Positions 56,412 through 64,000 of a stretch of 64,000 bases of DNA are shown here, piece after piece. How positions within the stretch are numbered: position 1 is the stretch's first letter; each line of letters begins with the position of its first letter. The translations under genes and the position numbers were made by a program. Source of the stretch: Gigaspora rosea (Eukaryota; Glomeromycota; Glomeromycetes; Diversisporales; Gigasporaceae); NCBI GenBank assembly GCA_003550325.1, contig QKWP01000057.1, positions 413,542 to 477,541 on the forward strand, read 5' to 3'. The notes beneath the pieces are model-generated. The model saw only the letters and a list, made by a program, of their open reading frames with translations, made no database searches and had not been told where the DNA came from.

Positions 56412-57640
56412 TTATCCTTGTGAGGCATCGTGATCTAAAAATTTATAATGAAAATTGGTTAATTATAAATAATATTCATGAAAAAGATCCTATACGTGCA
56501 TAGAACATATATAGTACAATAAATGCAGTTACCTTGAACCTGGTTGTCCAATTGATTAATATTGTTATTTGGTAATAAAAAAGATGGCATGCATGTGAGG
56601 AACCCATTATCTCCAGTTGACTGATTGACAGAACGATACGAAGATTGCATGGAGCTTCCTACATTGGTGATTTTTGGAACAATATAAATTATTAACGTAT
56701 TATTGACGTACTATTTGCACAAATACAAAGATAATAAATGTGATTACCTCGAGAATGGTCTTCTAAAATCACTGAAGCTTGTTCATTATTATCATTAAGA
56801 GTCAAAGGAACAATTACATTTTCATAGTGAGGGGTTATGTCTTGTTGAGATGTGATTGGTAGAGGTAGGTCAATATTACGGTCTGCTAAGAAGGTATAGA
56901 TAAGCGAATTTTAGTAGGTATTAGAGATTTTAATCGAGATCCTCAGCCGCCACATTTATTTATCCAGTTTGTGCAAAATTACAAAATACGGCAAAGAGAA
57001 TATTGTTTTCAACATTATATGTATATATATGGGCTGCCGTCAATAGAAATAAGGCCGATTGACATTTTTTTAAAACAATCAATATCTTAACTTTCAAAGC
57101 TCATACATATCTCGATGGATTTTGAGGCTATCTTAATGATTTCATCGTCAAATGAAAGCCTACGATCTATGCATTCTTTTAATATTAAATCATCAAGATA
57201 ACTTCAAAATTCATTGATATATGAGCTGTGAAAGTTAAGGTATTAATTTTTTTTAAAATGTCAATCTGCCTTATTTCTATTGACAGCAACCCATATATAT
57301 AAAACACTTTTATTGATATGAACAAAGCAAATGCATAAAATTATTTATTAAATTTACCAATATTATTTAACGTTTCATTTCTATAAATCAATTTATACTG
57401 AAGAATATCATGATATGCAGTTTGAAGACGTCTATTTTCCTCTTGAAGCTGTAGTTTTTCTTCTTCCATACGCTCTAATCGACCAAGCAGTCGGTTAATG
57501 CGGTCTCGTTGAGAAGCCACTTCTTCTTGACGAGATTTTAATTCTTTTTGAAGGTCATCTACTTTTTGTTTTTGACGTTGCCTATATCCAGAATTAATTT
57601 CTTTTCGGGACTTTTTGTTTTTTGTGACCTCGTTCTCCAT
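56412..57640 (-). CDS. bZIP-like transcription factor, four exons, about 189 aa
   Basis: Exons 57358-57640, 56748-56885, 56533-56658 and 56412-56434 join in frame; donors are GTAAAT, GTAATC and GTAACT, acceptors end in AG. Residues 7-26 are basic (TKNKKSRK, then YRQRQKQK) and carry the bZIP asparagine at 16; the usual invariant arginine eight residues later is Lys24. Hydrophobic heptads follow at L34, V41, I48 and L55, and a long charged helix extends to about residue 80. The C-terminal half is Asn/Gln/Ser-rich, as in activation regions. Likely a dimeric nuclear DNA-binding regulator; target unknown. Intron 1 (57357-56886) holds a MITE. The last exon (HDASQG, stop) is short and least certain. 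A GCN4-type site lies about 1 kb upstream. Confidence 0.75.
57031..57292. mobile_element. MITE in intron 1 of the bZIP gene
   Basis: Ends GGGCTGCCGTCAATAGAAAT / ATTTCTATTGACAGCAACCC continue as inverted repeats for about 55 bp (TTGACATTTTTTTAAAA). Flanked by ATATATAT on both sides, so the 8-bp duplication may be microsatellite. The splice sites are untouched. Confidence 0.85.
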
Positions 57641-58614
57641 AAACGCCAGTAAAGACGACCGAAAATAGGCTTTGCAAGGGTCCTCCCATTATTATAAAGA
57701 TTAATTGATGAGAGTGTTGAGAGGTCTTACGACCTAGGTTTTTTTTTAAAAGGGAAAGTGGTACAATACTTTAGTAACTGTCGTTAATTTTCTTTAACAG
57801 TTAAAAGACGATTTATATGCATTATGGCCGACCAATAATATTGCAGCATTAGATATCCCTGATCAATACGGATCCGATCGATAAGTCAATGAACTCTTGA
57901 CATAGTGAATAATTATCTATTATATTGAAGTTATACTTAAAACCAGTTTATACATTCTCTTGATATAGTGACAACTCTCGATATAGTGAATTTTTTAAAA
58001 AGGTTTATTACTAATAGAATCAATCATTTCGCTATAACGAAACGAAACGAAACATTTATACAATTAAATTCTTGATTTAGATAATTTGCTAATTAAAGTG
58101 CTTTCGGTTACACAAATTTATATATTATGCATACTATACATATGAAATTAATTGTTAGTTAAGAAATAACAGATCCATATTTAAGCAACTACATGTTTAT
58201 AGTCACAAGTTTTCTAATATCACTAAAAAATTGCTCGGAAACTTTAATAAATGGGAGGAATTCCTCACTACTTCATTTTTATTAATAAGTCTAATGCTTA
58301 TATACTAAAAACTCGTTATTTGCTTCTTTTTCGTTTGTCACAATTTGCTCGTACGTAACAGGTAAGGATTTTCAATAACGAAGTAGAAATTTAATCATTC
58401 ATCGAAAAACCTTTTGTTATTTCTTAAATTCAACATTACATCACTGATTTATCAAAATGCCCTATTACCGTTACAATACTGAAATAGTCGGATCATCCAA
58501 GCTCTACATTAACGTATCGGTGTTATTACAAGCTGCCGAAGATTTTGAGAACGAATAGTGTGCAATACTGTATATTTGTAAAATTAAAAACTACCTGAAT
58601 GCACTGTCGACGGG
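57641..58614. other. Upstream region of the bZIP gene
   Basis: AT-rich, with TCGATATAGTGA phrases near 57960-57990 and a short CGAAACGAAACGAAAC run near 58038. No other gene recognised. Confidence 0.4.
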
Positions 58615-58623
58615 ATGAGTCAT
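58615..58623. promoter_or_regulatory. GCN4/AP-1-type palindrome ATGAGTCAT
   Basis: A perfect ATGAGTCAT about 970 bp upstream of the bZIP start codon. This is the classic bZIP-dimer site; function here is inferred only. Confidence 0.35.
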
Positions 58624-59784
58624 TCTCGTTTCGTGTTTTATGAAATTATTATATCAGATATGGGAAGTAAAAGAAATTATTATTTCATATTTTCGATATT
58701 TAATAATTGCAATAAAGCAAAGAAAACAATCAAATTGCGAGAGTCAAGAATTGATATCAAACTTGAAAAGGCCAAGCCAGTTTAAAAAACCATGACTTGA
58801 TCAATATTGCTTGCATAGATATGCTGCGTGACATATGTTCAATATATGTCTTGTATAGTATCAAATTGAAATTACGAATAACGCGAATAACGCGTCGAGA
58901 TCAACAAGATATTGAAACCAATAAATTGAAAAATATATGCGAAGCAAAAATTTTTTTTTTCTTTTTTTATGTATTTATTTTGTGTATTTTTTTCTATTTT
59001 TGTCCTTTTTTTCAAAAAATCCGAAAAAAAATAACACGAACACAAAAAATCAATCGACAGTAATAATAATTAACTGATCGATTAGTAATCTACTTTATAG
59101 GAAAAAAAAAAATTAAATCTTTTGAAAGTCTTTTGATACTCGTGATTCCCCCTTTTGATTTTTTTTTTGTGTAGTGGAAAGATAATTAAGATATATGTAT
59201 AAATGGATTGGGAATAAGAAAAAAAATTAATTTTGGAAGATAGTATAGACTATAAGAAAAAAAAAAAAAAAAAGAAAAAAAACCCTGAACTTTAACAGTA
59301 TTGTTCCGAATATGGATGATCAATGTAAGATCAAGGAAAAAGAAAAAGAAAAAAAAATTTGATATGAAATTTGTACAAGTAATCGAAGAAAAAAATATAA
59401 AGGATAAAGTATATTACACAATTCATTGAATTGAATTGAAAAAGGATAAAAGCAAAATTACGAAATGAAGCAGTAAAAAATTCGGGTTTAAGCGAATCTT
59501 AATTAGATTCATGGCTCTCGTTTTTTTTTTTTTTTTGTAAATACAAAAAAGCAATGTTCATTAAAGTGTAGGTCATCCGTGATAACAAAAAGTGTGAAGT
59601 TTTTTTTTTTGCTAAAAAATTTTTTTTCAAGCCTATAAAATGCAAATAAAACCAATTGCACTCGATTTCCCTCAACATCAAAAAAAGGATTTTCGCGACG
59701 AAAACAATCAAAACCGCTGGACAAGCCAATGGTAGATAAATTTTCATCACTGGAGCCGCAACCGCATAATCAACAAGAATTCAA
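58624..59784. other. Intergenic, A/T homopolymers, TBP 3' side
   Basis: Long A runs and weak K/F-rich frames. Contains the TBP 3' flank; no clear polyadenylation signal was chosen. Confidence 0.4.
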
Positions 59785-60993
59785 TTATGGCTTTCTAAAT
59801 TCAGTTAATACTGGATAGATAGCCTCGAATGCTTGATAGATTTCTTCACGGACCTAAAAGTAATGAATAGAAAGAGAAGAAGAAAGAAAAAAGAGAAAAA
59901 AAAGAAAAGAAAAAAAAAAAAGAAAGAACAAAAAAAAAAACAAAAATTATCGAAAATAAATAAGAATCATATAAATAAACATCATCAACAATAAAAATAT
60001 TATAATACATTAAGAGAATACACAAAAATGGGGTAGAAATTACCTTAGCGCCAGTAAGAACGATTTTTCCCGACACAAAGATTAACAAGACAATTTTTGG
60101 TTTTACCATTCTGTAAATCAAGCCAGGGAATAACTCGGGTTCATACTAATGAACAAAGAAATATATAATAAGAGGGAGATATAAACTAAGGAATAAGCTA
60201 TATAAAAAGTTGTGCATTATAGCACTTACACTACTAAAATGTCCATGAGAGTAAGCAAGACCTTCCAGACGAATTGGGAACTTGACATCGCACGAACCAA
60301 CAATATTCTGGATTTTGAAATCAGTAAATCTTGCATTGAAACCAAGTTTTTGGATAATACGAGCGTATTTACGACTTGCTAATTTAGAATCATCTTCGGA
60401 TTTCGCTCCAGTAACGACCATCTTGCCAGAGGCGAAAATTAGAGCAGTTGTTTTTGGTTCACGAATTCTCATGATGACTGCGGCGAAGCGCTAATAATTG
60501 TATCATTACATAACAGTATTTAGCATCTGTGTTTAATATTTTACCACAATGTCTATGCTACCAACGCATAGCAATGCGGTAGTACCTTTGGATTATATTC
60601 AGCATTTCTAGCATGAAGAGCGATAGTCTTGAGATCAAGTTTACAACCAAGATTAACAGTAGCGACAATGTTTCTATAATAATTTGAAAAAAAAGAAAAA
60701 ATATATATTTATAGGATTTTAGATATCAATAAAAAAAAAAAAAAAAAAAAACGAGAAAATAAAATAATTAATGTGGACCAGCGCAATACTCACTGTAACT
60801 GCGGGACGATGCCAGCAACGTTTTGAGATTGCGCTGGAAGTTGATCGATTGGCCCGCTCACTTGTTCGTCCACTATCATAGCCTGATTGCTGTAAATTGT
60901 ACCAAGAGGGGTCGTTGGTACCGCTACAGCGTTTGTAGCAGCCTGGGGGAAAGAGTTTGGAACAGCGAACTGGGGGACAATGTGGTGATCCAT
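59785..60993 (-). CDS. TBP (SPT15): TATA-binding protein, five exons, 239 aa
   Basis: TBP binds the TATA box and nucleates transcription by RNA polymerases I, II and III. Exons 60794-60993, 60586-60673, 60230-60490, 60044-60145 and 59785-59853 (720 bp) join in frame through GT-AG introns of 120, 95, 84 and 190 bp. The variable N-terminus (about 65 aa) is Gln/Pro/Ala-rich. The core begins [19 protein letters not shown] and shows the two direct repeats: first half with [20 protein letters not shown] and [20 protein letters not shown], second half with [40 protein letters not shown] and [18 protein letters not shown]. It ends [14 protein letters not shown]. Length and all landmarks match fungal TBPs. 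Start chosen as the only ATG giving a normal N-terminus. No defect seen. Confidence 0.97.
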
Positions 60994-61050
60994 GATAAAT
61001 CTTTTGTGTTGTTGACGTGTAAAGTGTAAGGACTGTCTCTATTTAAGCTT

Positions 61051-61060
61051 TTTTTTTATA
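61051..61060 (-). promoter_or_regulatory. TATA-like box of the TBP gene
   Basis: TATAAAAAAA on the minus strand, about 60-67 bp before the start codon. Its place between the CRE and the ATG suits a core promoter, but no transcription start is known. Confidence 0.45.
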
Positions 61061-61083
61061 TGGTTTGTTTTTTTTTTTATATC

Positions 61084-61091
61084 TGACGTCA
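61084..61091. promoter_or_regulatory. Perfect CRE/ATF site TGACGTCA
   Basis: Full palindromic CRE 91 bp upstream of the TBP start codon and just beyond the TATA-like box. CRE-type sites bind bZIP dimers. Confidence 0.5.
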
Positions 61092-61124
61092 CACACTCGT
61101 ATTATTAATTATAATTTCAAAAAT

Positions 61125-61134
61125 ATCACGTGAT
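61125..61134. promoter_or_regulatory. E-box ATCACGTGAT
   Basis: A 10-bp palindrome with core CACGTG, the target of bHLH factors of Cbf1/Pho4 type, 132 bp upstream of the TBP ATG. Confidence 0.45.
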
Positions 61135-62028
61135 GTTTACAAATCAAGAAAAATTTTTTCAATGTATATTATATGATAGTCGAAGAAAAAAATTTGATTG
61201 GGTGAAAAAAAAAAAAATAAAAAATTATTTTTTTTTTTTATTAAAATATTCGAAAAGTTGGGGACGAGGCCGTAAGTCGGAATTTTTGAGCAGGTGGGGC
61301 TTGAGGCCTATTTATACGATTTTTAAAAAGTCCAGGTATTAATAATGAATGATTATAGAACTCGCGATCATATTCCTAAAAAATACATTTATTGGTTCAA
61401 CAAAACCAAACACGGCACAAGCGAAAAAAAAAATTTATTATTTTTACAATATAAATAAAATAAAGTAACCTATTCAAGAATAAATATATATACAGTATAC
61501 ATATACTTATATATACATTTATATTTGTTTCAATTAAAAAAATCATACATATAATACATAAAAAAGAGTCATTCTGAATAATATGTGACAATAATAAAAA
61601 AAAAAGTGATAACGATGAGATCAAAAGGCGCAGAGACGCAAAGCGCAGATCTGATTACTTGAACACCTCAGACTCTTTATTAGTACAGTCAGATTTTTTA
61701 CTCTCACTTTTTTTTTAACTCTCCTTTGTCATTTTACTTTAAATATTTTTGCGAAAAAAAGTAAGTAAAACTCGTGCGATAATAGAAATGTATTTCATAA
61801 CTTTAAAGGTTATCGTCTAAAGAAGCTATGATATCATTAGTTTGAAGCTTTAAAAAGATAACCTTTTATCTGTAGATAGAACTTTTTACGTCTGGAGATA
61901 TGATATTAATGGTTGTGGAAATTTTTTATTGATATTTGAAATGTTCATTCGACATATTAAAAGATTGTTAAGATTGTTATACAGTTAGGTAAAGTCTGTT
62001 TAAACAGTCAAATGTTTTCTATAACTGN
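61135..62028. other. Intergenic beyond the TBP promoter
   Basis: AT-rich with homopolymers; short I/Y/F-rich frames judged spurious. A divergent neighbouring gene was not recognised. Ends at a single N (62028). Confidence 0.4.
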
Positions 62029-62284
62029 AAAAAAAAAAAAAACAATTAAGGAAGACAATCAAGAAAATCAAGAAGGCAAAAGGACATTATTTCTTTTTAT
62101 AAATTACTAACTTCGTCGTTGCAGGTTTAAAATTGATTTTATTGAAATTATTTACAAAAAAAAAAAAAACAATTAAGGAAGACAATCAAGAAAATCAAGA
62201 AGGCAAAAGGACATTATTTCTTTTTATAAATTACTAACTTCGTCGTTGCAGGTTTAAAATTGATTTTATTGAAATTATTTATAT
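62029..62284. repeat. 128-bp tandem duplication beside a single N
   Basis: The block beginning with a poly-A run and AACAATTAAGGAAGACAATC up to TGAAATTATTT is present twice in a row, the first copy directly after N 62028. Likely a local assembly duplication. Confidence 0.8.
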
Positions 62285-63778
62285 TGTTGTATTGCGAAAA
62301 ATGTGTGTGTGTGATATGATTTATTTATATAACCTTGAATAACCATGATTGACATTATATGCGAGTATACAATTATTTACAATTATACTGACGGGACTTC
62401 TTCGAGGTATACAGTGTTACGCTTTTCGCCGTCAAATGCACATATAAATAATAAATAATGAAAAAAGCAGCCACAAAGATTACACATAATCGCATTTGTA
62501 TAAATAGATTATAGAATACGGCAACACAAATTAAATTTTTTTTTTTTCGCTAGACTCTAGTTGGCCAGATATGTGAGTGATACCTGTACAATATAACTAT
62601 TTTGCTTTTTCTCAAAGGCCGATACATGTTTCACTCGTTCATCAATCTAATATTGATCAAGTATGGTTATAAAACTTGCTTATCTTCTCATTCAATAAAT
62701 AACATATATTGATGCGGGGCTGGACTAATTTTTTTTAAATAGGCGGGTCAAGGATTTTGGGCTGAAAACAGTCGCAAAAAGGCGGGCTTTCTGAACTTTA
62801 GTCAAAGACAGGGAAAAGACCGGCGCAAAAAGAATAAAAAGACAAACAAAAGCCTTTTTATTCTTTTTACGCAGTAAAATGAAAATTTCATGTCCTCAAA
62901 ACTATATGAACTATAAAATTTTTGTCAATAAAACTAATATAATTACTGCGGAACGATTCTCGTTCTATTTACTCATCTTTTGCGACCTTTTTTTTTATGA
63001 TAATATTAAATGTTTTTTAACCATCTTTCAGTTTGGTCGCTTACGTTTAGTCAACCTTAGTCAACAAATAATCGAAGCAATTAGTTAAGCGAATTTGATA
63101 GAAGACAAGTCAAGTTCATTTCATCGAAACAAAAAAGCATGGTTCACTTGAAAAGCAACACAGAACAACAAGGGAGTTAAAAAGCAAATCATTATGAAAT
63201 TACCTTATTATTGATTTTATAATCTGTTGCATGCGATTTCCGGTTTTTCATGCACAAATGTAATCATGTGGTTGTTTGTTTGAGAAACACGGTACTTGCC
63301 ATAATCTTATATTATTCGGAGTGTTCCGCATATTGATTTCCGGTTAATCGATGTTCCTTTATAGGTGTACTTTATTGATTGGCTGCTGATAGTTTCATTT
63401 TTTATGACACATATTTGATTCCTTATTTATGGTTGTACAGATAACGGATCGCATTCTAATTGGATCCTTTTGTTGCCTGCTTTTTTTTTTTCTCTTTTAT
63501 CTTTTTTACACGATACGTCACACCTAAAAATTGTTACATAATTACACGCGTATATATCGGTATCGTAAAATTTACTATTATATATCACTATATATATATA
63601 TCACTATATATATATATAATATATATTTATGTATTATAAAATTTATAAATTTATATTTATTATGTGTCTATATATCTGATTATTTCACTAGATCGAAAAG
63701 AATTAAATTTACCTTGTCTACATGGAAATATTGAATTGAAATATTGAATGTCGCTTCCACCTATACATGCTGGCAAAA
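62285..63778. other. No gene recognised
   Basis: Contains a 70-codon plus frame (62879-63088) without recognised similarity and a TATATATCACTATATATATA microsatellite near 63580-63620. Confidence 0.4.
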
Positions 63779-63927
63779 CCCGGACAAATTCCAAATAATA
63801 AAAAAACAATTGCTATTTATAAAAGATTAAATCAAATAAATAATCTTAATATNCCCGGACAAATTCCAAATAATAAAAAAACAATTGCTATTTATAAAAG
63901 ATTAAATCAAATAAATAATCTTAATAT
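63779..63927. repeat. 74-bp exact duplication around a single N
   Basis: CCCGGACAAATTCCAAATAA .. AATAATCTTAATAT lies on both sides of N 63853, as expected of two contig ends that overlap but were not merged. Confidence 0.9.
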
Positions 63928-64000
63928 TTTGTAAATATATTATTTATAACTATAAGAATATATATGATTTGTTTAAATAAAGATTATTAATAAAGTTTTT

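Noticed and set aside
60282-61029. Plus-strand frames of 68-70 codons
   Set aside because: Antisense to TBP exons 1 and 3.

Overview
This window looks like nuclear DNA of an arbuscular mycorrhizal fungus (Glomeromycotina, Rhizophagus-like). It is very AT-rich, gene-poor and packed with nested inverted-repeat elements. The real genes have short GT-AG introns. The gene debris belongs to families expanded in Rhizophagus: BTB-BACK-TLDc proteins, protein kinases with a T-H-P-Q-A-I-Y-T tail, and large lineage-specific repeat proteins. A fragment of a bacterial type III DNA methyltransferase, in which TGA stands at conserved tryptophan positions, fits a Mollicutes-like endobacterium of such fungi as donor. 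The species assignment is inference.

Right end (56.4-61.2 kb): the best-supported genes, both on the minus strand. These are a four-exon bZIP-like regulator (56412-57640) and a complete five-exon TATA-binding protein gene (59785-60993, 239 aa). Upstream of TBP lie a TATA-like box, a perfect CRE (TGACGTCA) and a CACGTG E-box.

Middle (19.8-43 kb): mostly broken genes and elements. A decayed repeat-family gene (19871-22108) is split just after its start codon by a 2.5-kb inverted-repeat element (22109-24649) carrying the methyltransferase fragment and BTB/BACK/TLDc debris. A 2.06-kb hAT-like element with perfect 8-bp target duplications follows. A DDX24/MAK5-like helicase remnant (27747-33584) keeps only its C-terminal RecA domain and has a 4.7-kb intron with an abnormal donor. 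Further right are a kinase fragment, a second inverted-repeat element with BTB-BACK debris (36416-39033) and an intact small Cys-rich/coiled-coil ORF (42402-42740).

Left end (1-19 kb) and 43-56 kb: almost entirely elements, satellites and low-complexity sequence. Several element families can be defined by terminal inverted repeats and target duplications: hAT-like (8-bp duplications), Mutator-like (9-12 bp) and TA-flanked mariner/Tigger-like. At least three families carry TTAGGG telomere-like tracts inside. A decayed DIRS-like reverse transcriptase lies at 9.65-11.44 kb, and a C2H2 repeat-family gene with one frameshift at 16.56-17.14 kb.

Assembly marks: a 350-N gap at 28906-29255, and three single Ns (16180, 62028, 63853), each next to a direct duplication that looks like an unmerged contig overlap.
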